A stretch of DNA of 45,422 bases from Brevibacterium sp. (GTDB lineage Bacteria; Actinomycetota; Actinomycetes; Actinomycetales; Brevibacteriaceae): the NCBI GenBank assembly GCA_030457025.1, contig JAKDSA010000020.1, positions 1 to 45,422 of the forward strand, in the 5' to 3' direction. Made by a program: the position numbers and the translations under genes. Positions 17,959-26,331 of the stretch are shown in pieces. Position 1 is the first letter of the stretch. Every line of letters begins with the position of its first letter. The notes under the pieces were generated by a model. It did no database searches. It had not been told where the DNA came from and saw nothing but the letters and a program-made list of their open reading frames with translations.

Positions 17959-19814
17959 GCCTTCCACGCCTCGATGAGGACGCAGTCGAGCAGCTTCCAC
18001 CCGACATCGCCAAGAAGGCCCGCGCGCTGCTGCTCTCGCTGGTTCGTCCGCATCTGGCGATGGCGATCTTCCTTCTCGTCATCGTCGTGCTCACCGCACT
18101 CTTCCTCGTCATCGGTCCGATCTTCATCGCCGATGCCCTCGACAAGGGTGTCCCGCAGGCCGTCGATGGCGATCCGGGCCCACTGATCTGGTCGGTGACG
18201 GCCTTCGTGCTCTCAGCCATCGCCTCGGCGGTGCTCGCATTCGCGTCGACGAGGCTGGTCGGCATCACCGCGCAGAAGGTCGTGTACCAGCTCCGGTCGC
18301 GCCTATTCACCCATATCCAGCGCCTCGACCTCGGCTATCACGAACGGTCGACCTCGGGCAGGTTGGTGTCTCGGCAAACTTCGGACATGGAGTCGGTGCA
18401 GCAGTTCCTCACCTACTCGCTCTTCGACACGGCACTGGCGCTGTTCGAGATGGCGTTCATCGCCGTCACCCTCATCGTCCTCGACGTGCCCCTGGCTCTC
18501 GTGGTCTTCCTCGGGTTCATTCCCCTGTTCTTCATCACGAAATCTGCACACAGCTCACAGCGCAATGCCTACCGACGCACCCGCACCTCGATCGCGAAGG
18601 TCATCGTCCACTTCGTCGAGACCATGGGAGGCATCCGCGCGGTCCAGGCCTACCGCAGGCAACCGGATCGCCGCGGCACGCTCAAGGACGAGGACACGCT
18701 GTACCGCGATGCCAACACCGACGCCCTGCGCGGAGTCGCCTGGTTCGCAGGCTGGACCCGGCTGGTCGGCAATGTCACGCAGACGGTCATCATCATCGTC
18801 GGTGCGTGGCTGGTCATCGAAGACTGGACTCAGATCGGCGTGCTCGCTGCGTTCATCCTCTACCTGCGCCGGTTCTACGGCCCACTTGATGAACTCGTTC
18901 AGGCATTCAACCTCTACCAGTCCGCCTCGGCGGCATTGGAGAAGATGGCCGCCGTCCTCGACACCGACCCCGAGGTGGTGGCACCGACGAGTCCGAAACC
19001 ACTGCCTGCGCACACTTCCGGTCAGTCAGCGAACGCCTCGGACGCCACCTCGGCGAGGGAATGGGCTCAAGCACCCAGCGGGCGCTCGATCGACCTCACC
19101 CATGTCCGCTTCTCCTACGGCGACGGCCCCGATGTCCTTCCCCGGTTCGACCTGCGGATTCCCGCCGGTGAGATCGTGGCACTCGTCGGTGCCACGGGGG
19201 CAGGGAAGTCAACCCTGGCCAAGCTCGTCACCCGGTTCTATGATCCTTCCGAAGGGCGAGTCACCATCGACGAGGTGGACCTGCGTGACCTCGATGATGC
19301 TCAGCTGCGCTCAAGCGTGGTCATGGTCACCCAGGAGTCGTTCCTGTTCGCGGGCACGATCGCCGACAATATCCGCATCGGCAATCCCGACGCCGGTGAT
19401 GAAGAGGTCCTCGCCGCGGCCACGGCCGTCGGCCTGGATCCCTATATCCGCAATCTGCCCGACGGCTACGAGACGGACGTGAAGAAGCGCGGCGGTCGGC
19501 TGAGTTCGGGACAGCGCCAGCTCGTGTCCTTCGCCCGCGTCTTCTTGGCGAACCCGGACATCGTCGTCCTCGACGAGGCGACCGCCCACCTCGACATCCC
19601 CTCCGAACGGCTGGTGCAGAAGGCGTTGGCGACGGTGCTCGAGGGTCGCACCGCGATCATCATCGCCCACCGGCTCTCGACCGTGGAGATCGCCGACCGG
19701 GTCCTCGTCATGGACTCCGGGCGCATCATCGAAGACGGCGCACCGGACGAATTGGTCTCAGGGGCGGGCAAGTTCGCGCAGCTGCACAAGGCATGGCGGG
19801 ACTCGTTGGTGTAG
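17955..19814 (+). CDS. ABC exporter half-transporter, catalytic partner
   Basis: Second half of the heterodimeric exporter (619 residues): six-helix membrane domain then an ATPase domain. Walker A GATGAGKST is near 410, Walker B VVLDEATAHLD near 535 has the catalytic Glu, and the H-loop IIAHRLST is near 569. Its signature is LSSGQRQ (about 515), altered from LSGGQ. In the head-to-tail dimer this signature faces the partner's Asp-containing Walker B, so both changes fall in the same, degenerate site while the other site stays complete. A linker of about 40 residues rich in Ala, Ser and Thr precedes the ATPase domain. Confidence 0.93.
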   Translation: MSLPRLDEDAVEQLPPDIAKKARALLLSLVRPHLAMAIFLLVIVVLTALFLVIGPIFIADALDKGVPQAVDGDPGPLIWSVTAFVLSAIASAVLAFASTRLVGITAQKVVYQLRSRLFTHIQRLDLGYHERSTSGRLVSRQTSDMESVQQFLTYSLFDTALALFEMAFIAVTLIVLDVPLALVVFLGFIPLFFITKSAHSSQRNAYRRTRTSIAKVIVHFVETMGGIRAVQAYRRQPDRRGTLKDEDTLYRDANTDALRGVAWFAGWTRLVGNVTQTVIIIVGAWLVIEDWTQIGVLAAFILYLRRFYGPLDELVQAFNLYQSASAALEKMAAVLDTDPEVVAPTSPKPLPAHTSGQSANASDATSAREWAQAPSGRSIDLTHVRFSYGDGPDVLPRFDLRIPAGEIVALVGATGAGKSTLAKLVTRFYDPSEGRVTIDEVDLRDLDDAQLRSSVVMVTQESFLFAGTIADNIRIGNPDAGDEEVLAAATAVGLDPYIRNLPDGYETDVKKRGGRLSSGQRQLVSFARVFLANPDIVVLDEATAHLDIPSERLVQKALATVLEGRTAIIIAHRLSTVEIADRVLVMDSGRIIEDGAPDELVSGAGKFAQLHKAWRDSLV

Positions 19815-19848
19815 CTCGGTCACTGACGGACGGTTGCCTCTGCGTGTG

Positions 19849-19897
19849 TTGACTTCCGGTGTCCGGACTTCTTAGTCTCGAGACAACACAAGTTGTC
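19849..19897 (+). promoter_or_regulatory. Promoter with inverted repeat at the transcription start
   Basis: TTGACT (19849-19854), an 18-base spacer, TAGTCT (19873-19878), then the inverted repeat GACAAC-ACAA-GTTGTC at 19882-19897, which would straddle or follow the start of transcription. This is a typical repressor position. It serves the membrane protein gene at 19935. Confidence 0.5.
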
Positions 19898-19934
19898 AAT
19901 AAAGAGTTGCCGTTGGCTCACTGGAAGGGCTCAT

Positions 19935-20585
19935 ATGACCGCAGGCCAGAACCAACCGTACGTACCTGAGCACGAAGTCAATGTCAGTGACGCCCATACC
20001 GGTGCCGTCCACAGCCGTGAAACGGGGTCCGCTCCGAAGGGAACGAGCGCACGCATCGATACCGCGTTCGAACATTCCGCCGGCATCGACTCCATGCCGC
20101 TGGCCGATGCACGGGAACGGCAGGTGATCCTCCGCGCTATGGCTATTGCCTATTCTGCGTCCCAGAGGACCGCCCTCCTCGCTGGACTGCTGCTGTCTGC
20201 CTCCGGGCTGTGGTGGGCCGCAATCGCATTGGGTCTGGTGGTGGCGATCCCGGACATGGTGGCGAAGCTCTACGCCCGTAAGCGCGGCGTCGATCTCTAC
20301 TGGCAATCTGGAATCGCCCGCAAGGAGACTTCGGTGCTGGGACTCGTTCTCAGTACTCTTGTCATCATAGCGGTAGTTGGTCTCATCGCATTCAATGCCT
20401 TTTATGGCCATCCTCTGCTGACGTGGTCGTGGCACATCGATTTTGCCAATTCCGAAGGCACCGCGATCTCAATATTCGTCGGCGCTTTTATCGGCGGAAC
20501 GACCGGTTGGATTCTCCGGCGGAGACGGTATCGGGCAAAGCTGCAGGCAAAAGCTGAGCAATCGACCAACGTGGAGTCCGAATAG
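19935..20585 (+). CDS. Membrane protein of unknown function
   Basis: Not recognised. The 216 residues comprise a polar, probably disordered N terminus (about 1-70), three or four membrane segments (two between about 80 and 120, one near 138-160, one near 178-198), and an Arg/Lys-rich cytoplasmic tail (RRRRYRAKLQAK). The ATG at 19935 has GAAGGG 5 bases upstream; an upstream TTG at 19893 lies inside the inverted repeat and is rejected. The start of the gene looks like its neighbours, but the last 200 bases and the gap behind are AT-richer. It has its own promoter and operator-like repeat, so it is probably not co-transcribed with the exporter. Confidence 0.75.
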   Translation: MTAGQNQPYVPEHEVNVSDAHTGAVHSRETGSAPKGTSARIDTAFEHSAGIDSMPLADARERQVILRAMAIAYSASQRTALLAGLLLSASGLWWAAIALGLVVAIPDMVAKLYARKRGVDLYWQSGIARKETSVLGLVLSTLVIIAVVGLIAFNAFYGHPLLTWSWHIDFANSEGTAISIFVGAFIGGTTGWILRRRRYRAKLQAKAEQSTNVESE

Positions 20586-20690
20586 AGTCCCTGCCGTGCA
20601 ACCACGACTGGGTCCCCCTGACGACTTCAGAAGATTTTGCATACAGTTCAAACGCTTTTGATATTTTCGTTGCCACTTGATGTCGTTTAC

Positions 20691-20696
20691 TATAGT
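20691..20696 (+). promoter_or_regulatory. -10 element before the DUF1877-like gene
   Basis: TATAGT lies 8 bases before the ATG at 20705, in an AT-rich stretch (20630-20704). The transcript would be leaderless or nearly so. TTGCCA at 20670-20675 is a possible -35 with a short 15-base spacer. Confidence 0.5.
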
Positions 20697-20704
20697 TTGA
20701 GGTT

Positions 20705-21196
20705 ATGGGAATAACATATTTCGCCTGCGCCTACCCTTCGGACCTCGTCGACGAAGTCTTCAACGACCCGCGGGTAGCACTCACAATCAACCCAACCATC
20801 GACTACTGGACAGCAGAGCACCGCAAAGAGCTCCCGACTCTTGATCTAGACAAAATGTGGCACAGCTTTCAAGCGGTTACGGCGCCTCCGCCGAAGACCA
20901 TGTGGTTCCATTACCCACGCCCTGCTTATCGCATGTTCGAAGGCGGCGTGGCCGGAATTGACTCAGCTGGCATGGAATGGTTTCCGTGGGTACGAGTGAT
21001 ATCACCGGATGAAACCGCGGTCATCTCGCGAGACCTCGCGACGCTGGATCCCGTACTGCTGGCAACAGCCGAAACACGCCGTTATGGTCCGTCAGAATAC
21101 ATGGCTGAATCCTGTGCCCAGTTCCTCAAGAACGCCCAAACGTTCACAAACGAACTCATTGAAGATGGACTCGGATTCGTGTATGCAATCGGTTGA
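20705..21196 (+). CDS. DUF1877 (YfbM-like) family protein
   Basis: Small cytosolic protein of 163 residues that I place in the DUF1877/YfbM group from its start (MGITYFACAYPSDL), the DLDKMWHSFQAV segment that matches the family's D-K-x-W-H-x-x-x motif, and its length. No biochemical role is established for the family. Base use is clearly less GC-rich than its neighbours and the flank is AT-rich, suggesting acquisition by transfer. It is convergent with the isoaspartate methyltransferase gene. Confidence 0.6.
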   Translation: MGITYFACAYPSDLVDEVFNDPRVALTINPTIDYWTAEHRKELPTLDLDKMWHSFQAVTAPPPKTMWFHYPRPAYRMFEGGVAGIDSAGMEWFPWVRVISPDETAVISRDLATLDPVLLATAETRRYGPSEYMAESCAQFLKNAQTFTNELIEDGLGFVYAIG

Positions 21197-21277
21197 GAAT
21201 CACGCCTCAGAGAGGACAAAAGATACTGTACTGTGTCGAAAACCTGTCCGATCACTTATCAGCCACCTGCGGCTTCT

Positions 21278-21883
21278 TCAGTCGCGAATCAGGGGAACGA
21301 ACCGATATCTGCCGTGCCGGGTGACGGTGACATCGTCGTCCGCGGACCCGGTGCGCTCGACTCTCAGCATTTCACCGTCGACAGGGATGACCATGGCCCC
21401 GCCGATCCTCAGCTGCGCAACGAGCTCGCTCGGCAGGGCACCCGCTCCGGCCGAGACGAGAATGCGGTCGAAGGGTGCAGCTTCGGGCAGACCCAGAACT
21501 CCGGGGGTCGCTGCGATGAACTCGACATCGCACGTGTCGACGTCGTCCAGGTCCGCCTGTCGCAATGACATCCGCGCTTGTTCGATGAGTCGCCGGTGCC
21601 GTTCCACTCCTGTCACATGACCGCGAGGGCCGACAAGGACGCCGAGGAGGGCCGTCGTCCAGCCGGATCCAGAACCGAGGTCGAGAACGCGATCACCGGG
21701 CTGCGGGTCTAGGAGCCCGAGCATGTCGGAGACGGTGCTCGGTTGGGAGTTCGTCTGACCGTCGCCGATCTGCAGCGGCACATTGCTGCTCGCGTTACGC
21801 CGTTCGTCGGCGGGCAGAAATTGCTCCCGGGGAACGAGCGCGAAAGCTTCGGCGAGGGAGACGTGGTGACGATTGTGCTCCAT
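21278..21883 (-). CDS. pcm: Protein-L-isoaspartate O-methyltransferase
   Basis: AdoMet-dependent repair enzyme that methylates isoaspartyl residues in damaged proteins. At 201 residues it matches the family length; it has GDGQTNSQPSTV (40-51, family GxGQTxSxP), AdoMet motif I VLDLGSGSGW (66-75) and the FDRILVSAGA motif further on. The ATG at 21883 is chosen because GGAGG stands 5 bases upstream; longer in-frame starts would run into the apt gene. Divergent from apt. The family also includes non-repair methyltransferases, so the exact substrate is inferred. Confidence 0.85.
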   Translation of the reverse strand: MEHNRHHVSLAEAFALVPREQFLPADERRNASSNVPLQIGDGQTNSQPSTVSDMLGLLDPQPGDRVLDLGSGSGWTTALLGVLVGPRGHVTGVERHRRLIEQARMSLRQADLDDVDTCDVEFIAATPGVLGLPEAAPFDRILVSAGAGALPSELVAQLRIGGAMVIPVDGEMLRVERTGSADDDVTVTRHGRYRFVPLIRD

Positions 21884-21926
21884 GGTGACCTCCGATCCGG
21901 TGTCCACTACGCTACTCCCCACCGAG

Positions 21927-21932
21927 TATCGT
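21927..21932 (+). promoter_or_regulatory. apt -10 element (leaderless promoter)
   Basis: TATCGT followed by 6 bases and the apt GTG. No Shine-Dalgarno is present. Confidence 0.45.
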
Positions 21933-21938
21933 TGACCC

Positions 21939-22457
21939 GTGACGAATACCGATCTCGAACGCGCACAGACCCTCATCGCCTCGATTCCCGACTATCCCAA
22001 GCCGGGGGTGAACTTCCGTGATATCTCTCCCCTGCTCGCCGATGGTGACGCGATGCGTGCAGTGACCGAGGCGCTCATCGCACCGTTCGAGGGACAGTTC
22101 GACATCGTCGGAGGCCTCGAGGCCCGTGGATTCCTCTTCGCCGGAACCATTGCGACGATGACCGGAGTCGGGATCCTGCCGATCCGCAAGGCGGGCAAAC
22201 TGCCTCGACCGGCCGCGGCTGTGTCTTATTCGTTGGAATACGGAACTGCGACCATCGAAGGCCCTGACGTGCTCAACGAAGGCGAGCGCGTCCTGCTCGT
22301 CGATGACATCCTGGCCACGGGCGGCACACTCACGGCCGCACAAGCACTTGTGAATGATCTCGGCGCGGAGGTCATCGGCTCAGCAGTCGTCCTCGAGCTC
22401 ACCGACCTTGGTGGCCGGTCACTGACCGGTGATGTGCACACCGTCTTCGCCGACTGA
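21939..22457 (+). CDS. apt: Adenine phosphoribosyltransferase
   Basis: Purine salvage: adenine plus PRPP gives AMP and pyrophosphate, in the cytosol. The 172 residues match the family, with YPKPGVNFRDISPLL (19-33), GLEARGFLFAG and the PRPP loop VLLVDDILATGGT (about 118-130). GTG start, without ribosome site and 6 bases behind a -10 hexamer. In many actinobacteria apt lies near relA and secDF; that neighbourhood is not present here. Confidence 0.95.
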   Translation: MTNTDLERAQTLIASIPDYPKPGVNFRDISPLLADGDAMRAVTEALIAPFEGQFDIVGGLEARGFLFAGTIATMTGVGILPIRKAGKLPRPAAAVSYSLEYGTATIEGPDVLNEGERVLLVDDILATGGTLTAAQALVNDLGAEVIGSAVVLELTDLGGRSLTGDVHTVFAD

Positions 22458-22496
22458 GCGCGGCCACGCCGACTGATTGCTTCAACTCCGGAGAAA

Positions 22497-23495
22497 TCAG
22501 CCACACGTGTCGTATTTAGAGCGCAGTTGATCCTGCACCGCTATCGCCTCCGGAGTCAGATACTTGGCCGGGTCCTTCTCCCTTGGGCTGTCCTCGTAGT
22601 ACGCACATGCTCCGACACTCACCCTTCCGCCGGAAGCCAGATTGCCCTGCCCGGCTGAGGGCTGTCCAGCTGACCATCTGAATTCCCACGGCGCTGAGGT
22701 GCCCTTGTTGACTGTGTCGATGACGGTCATGAGGCGCGTCGAGACATTCGCTGTGTCGTCAACGTGCGCCTCGACGTCAGTCACCCTATTCTGGCTGATC
22801 TCGATCTCGTCGAATTCGACGTTCACCGACCTGATAGCTGCGGCCAACCTGTTCTGAGCTTGCTCAGAGTAGGGGAACGCCACTTTCCAGGCGGGTTCCT
22901 CGGCGTCGCTGACTTTCACGTGCACCTGTTCGGTTCCGAACTGGTCCCTGACAGCGGACAGCACCTGGTCCCTGACAGCGGACAGCACTGTGAATGGATC
23001 CTGCGAGGCCTCTCGGATCTCAAGCTCGTTGTCGCGGCCGGTGTCATCATTCTCTTTCCATGTCAGCACTCCTGAGACCAGTGATGAGTTCAGGTTCTTC
23101 AGGCCCAGCAAGCGCTGACGCAGCTCGTCAACGTTCGGTTCACCGTTGAGAACCACAGAGAGATCGCCCACTGTCAGCGTCAGCTCTCGATCGTAGCCGT
23201 CGAACTCGTCGCCGACCTCACTGTTGACAGTCGATGCCACGTTCACCACCTCGGCGTCGCTCGCCCCAGCCGCCATGGTCACTCGGTAGGTCAGCGACAG
23301 TCCTGAGGTGAACCCGTTCTGATAGTAATCGTCGACATCGTCGACTCCCGGCAGCGCAGCGATCACCCCGGCGATCTCCTCTGCCTTATTGCTGAGATCG
23401 GGTCGACCGATGCAACCCGAGAGTCCGACGACCAGAGCCGCGACGGTGATCATAGTGATGCTGATTCTGTGGGTGGACGACTGACGTGTGAACAT
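22497..23495 (-). CDS. Putative lipoprotein of unknown function
   Basis: Not recognised. A 332-residue protein with a lipoprotein signal: positive N terminus, hydrophobic core and lipobox LSGC with Cys28. The mature part has two related halves of mixed alpha/beta look without a catalytic motif I can name. Two Cys residues near the C terminus (VGACAYY and YDTCG) could form a disulfide at the cell surface. A perfect 24-bp duplication repeats VLSAVRDQ in the middle. Convergent with apt, divergent from the aldo/keto reductase. Start at 23495 is uncertain because the ribosome site is weak. Confidence 0.75.
   Translation of the reverse strand: MFTRQSSTHRISITMITVAALVVGLSGCIGRPDLSNKAEEIAGVIAALPGVDDVDDYYQNGFTSGLSLTYRVTMAAGASDAEVVNVASTVNSEVGDEFDGYDRELTLTVGDLSVVLNGEPNVDELRQRLLGLKNLNSSLVSGVLTWKENDDTGRDNELEIREASQDPFTVLSAVRDQVLSAVRDQFGTEQVHVKVSDAEEPAWKVAFPYSEQAQNRLAAAIRSVNVEFDEIEISQNRVTDVEAHVDDTANVSTRLMTVIDTVNKGTSAPWEFRWSAGQPSAGQGNLASGGRVSVGACAYYEDSPREKDPAKYLTPEAIAVQDQLRSKYDTCG
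22941..22988. repeat. 24-bp perfect tandem duplication inside a lipoprotein gene
   Basis: Copies at 22941-22964 and 22965-22988 are identical and in frame, adding eight residues (VLSAVRDQ twice). Confidence 0.97.
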
Positions 23496-23638
23496 AGTGC
23501 CACGCTATCGAAGCCTGGTGCCGCCGCGTTCACGGTGCTGTGCCAGTCTCGACACAGCTGGACTCCCTCCCCGCCGTCGCCGCGAAGATATCAGCCTTCC
23601 CGGTCTGGGAATACAGCATTTCCGCTGTGACGTTATAG

Positions 23639-24538
<900 letters not shown>

Positions 24539-24560
24539 GTCGTTCTCACTCCGTGTCCGT

Positions 24561-24590
24561 CAGCTGAGCCCGAATCCCTCAGCTCAGCTG
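24561..24590. terminator. Possible terminator between convergent genes
   Basis: Inverted repeat CAGCTGAG (24561-24568) and CTCAGCTG (24583-24590), overlapping the end of the 2-hydroxyacid dehydrogenase gene. Short stem, no T tract; weak. Confidence 0.3.
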
Positions 24591-25520
24591 GCGGATCGGT
24601 TCACCTGCGGCCCACGCAGCGATGTCTTCGACGGCCTGGGTGAAGAAGATTCGGTACGTGTCCTCGGTGACATAGCCCAGGTGCGGTGTCAGCACGGTCC
24701 TCGGGGCACTGCGCAGAGGGTGGTCGACCGGCAGCGGCTCGGAGTCGTAGACGTCGATTCCGGCTCCGCGAATGCGCCCCTCGTGCAATGCGGCCATCAG
24801 CGCATCGGTGTCGACGAGACCCGCCCGCGAGGTGTTGACGAAGACGCTCGTCGGCTTCATCAGCGACAGCTCGTGGGCTGAGACAAGTCCGCGGCTGCGG
24901 TCGCTGAGCTTGTAGTGCACTGTCAGGACGTCGGAGGTGGCGAAGAGTTCCTCCTTGCTCACCGCACGCGCTCCGACTTCGGCGGCTCGGGCCTCATCGA
25001 GGTTCTGGCTCCAGGCCACGACGTCCATGCCGAAGGCCGCCCCGACACGAGCGACCTGCGAGCCGAGCCTGCCCAGTCCGATGACACCCAGCCGGTGCCC
25101 GAAGAGATCACCGCCCACGGTCGACTGCCACCCGCCGGAGTGCACGGCGGCGTCCTCGGCCGGGATCCTGCGCAGGACGGAGAGGATGAGGCCCCAGGTC
25201 AGCTCCGGGGTCGCCGAGGTGGTCGACTCGGTGCCGCAGACAGTGATCCCCTGCGCTCGCGCCGCGTTCAGGTCGATGGAGGCGTTGACTCTGCCGGTGG
25301 TCACCAGCAGTCGCAGGTCGGGCAGCTGCGATAAACGATCAGCAGAGAAATGGGTGCGCTCACGCATGGCGACGACAACCTCGGCGCCGGTCAATGTCTG
25401 CACCAGATCCGCGGTGTCGATGATCGCGTGGGAGACGAATTCGAGCCCGGCCCCCAGCGCCTCCCACTCCGCATAACCTGCTGCCACGTTCTGATAGTCG
25501 TCGAGCACAACGATGCGCAT
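24579..25520 (-). CDS. D-2-hydroxyacid dehydrogenase
   Basis: NAD(P)-dependent dehydrogenase of the D-isomer 2-hydroxyacid family (313 residues), converting a 2-oxoacid to a D-2-hydroxyacid or the reverse. The Rossmann motif VIGLGRLGSQVA is near 145-156; catalytic Arg (NTSRAGLVD), Glu (DVYDSEPLP) and His (TPHLGYV) are present. Without a C-terminal ACT domain it is not a SerA-type enzyme. The ATG has GAGGAAGGA upstream. Divergent from the PH-domain gene. Substrate not predictable. Confidence 0.92.
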   Translation of the reverse strand: MRIVVLDDYQNVAAGYAEWEALGAGLEFVSHAIIDTADLVQTLTGAEVVVAMRERTHFSADRLSQLPDLRLLVTTGRVNASIDLNAARAQGITVCGTESTTSATPELTWGLILSVLRRIPAEDAAVHSGGWQSTVGGDLFGHRLGVIGLGRLGSQVARVGAAFGMDVVAWSQNLDEARAAEVGARAVSKEELFATSDVLTVHYKLSDRSRGLVSAHELSLMKPTSVFVNTSRAGLVDTDALMAALHEGRIRGAGIDVYDSEPLPVDHPLRSAPRTVLTPHLGYVTEDTYRIFFTQAVEDIAAWAAGEPIRQLS

Positions 25521-25587
25521 GACTGTCCTTCCTCGAAGCCGCGAGATCCTCCCCCGGAGTCATCGATCCCTTTCATCGTATAGCCGA

Positions 25588-25593
25588 TAAGCT
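25588..25593 (+). promoter_or_regulatory. -10 element before the PH-domain gene
   Basis: TAAGCT followed by 6 bases and the GTG start at 25600; TATAGC at 25579-25584 is an alternative. No ribosome site, so probably leaderless. Confidence 0.4.
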
Positions 25594-25599
25594 GGGTCG

Positions 25600-26193
25600 G
25601 TGAGTTCACCGATCATCCTCAGACAGCGCAGCGGTCCCATCATCACCATCATCGTCTGGGCTTTCCTCGCGTTGCTTCTCATCGATGCGATTGTGCGCGG
25701 CTCCTGGGATACGGTTGCAGCCTTCTTCCCTCCATTGGCGTTGGTGGGATGGCTCGTCTTCATCCTGCTGTGGCGCCCGGCCGTGATCGTTGGGCCCGAC
25801 CACGTCGTGATCCGGGAGATCCTGCGCACCACCACGGTCCCCTTCTCGAACATCACCGACATCAGGCTGAGCACGGTCGTGTCGATCATGGCCATCGCAC
25901 CGAACGGAACTGCACGCACGTACCGCCCATGGAATGCCCCCGGGATGCCGCGGCGCAAGATCGATTCGGGCCTCACCGGTGGCACGAGACCGGAGTCGGT
26001 CGACAACCATCCGGCCTTCGAGCTGCTCCGCCGTTGGGAGAACCACGGTCGGAATGCGAGCACCGTGACCGGCGCAACCGCCGGCTCCACAACCGGGAGC
26101 ACCGGTGCCGGGAACACCACGACAGTGTGGAACCTCAGCGTTCTTGGCGTCAGCCTCCTCCTCATCCTCCTCGTCATCTTCGGCCGCCTGTAG
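25600..26193 (+). CDS. PH-domain membrane protein
   Basis: Membrane protein of 197 residues: two N-terminal membrane segments (about 14-34 and 42-60), a small bacterial PH-like domain (about 60-125, with VIVGPDHVVIREILRTTTVPFSNITDIRL), a low-complexity Thr/Gly/Ser linker (about 150-172) and a C-terminal membrane segment (about 175-195). The family is common in actinobacteria but has no firm function. The extra C-terminal anchor after the low-complexity linker is not usual. GTG start, probably leaderless. Confidence 0.75.
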   Translation: MSSPIILRQRSGPIITIIVWAFLALLLIDAIVRGSWDTVAAFFPPLALVGWLVFILLWRPAVIVGPDHVVIREILRTTTVPFSNITDIRLSTVVSIMAIAPNGTARTYRPWNAPGMPRRKIDSGLTGGTRPESVDNHPAFELLRRWENHGRNASTVTGATAGSTTGSTGAGNTTTVWNLSVLGVSLLLILLVIFGRL

Positions 26194-26240
26194 AGACCCG
26201 GCCGCCAGCGGACGGCTGCTTTGTACGGACTCGGGCACAG

Positions 26241-26282
26241 AAAAGCCGGCCCCGTGGGAGAACGTGAGTCCACGGGGCCGGC
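26241..26282 (-). terminator. Intrinsic terminator of the second peptide ABC operon
   Basis: Perfect 13-bp stem (26245-26257 and 26270-26282) with a 12-base loop, followed on the minus strand by TTTTC. It ends transcription after the binding-protein gene and may also serve the convergent PH-domain gene. Confidence 0.88.
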
Positions 26283-26331
26283 GCCTGAGGGTGATCGTGA
26301 CGATCACAGACGAATCAGGCGAGGATCAGCA

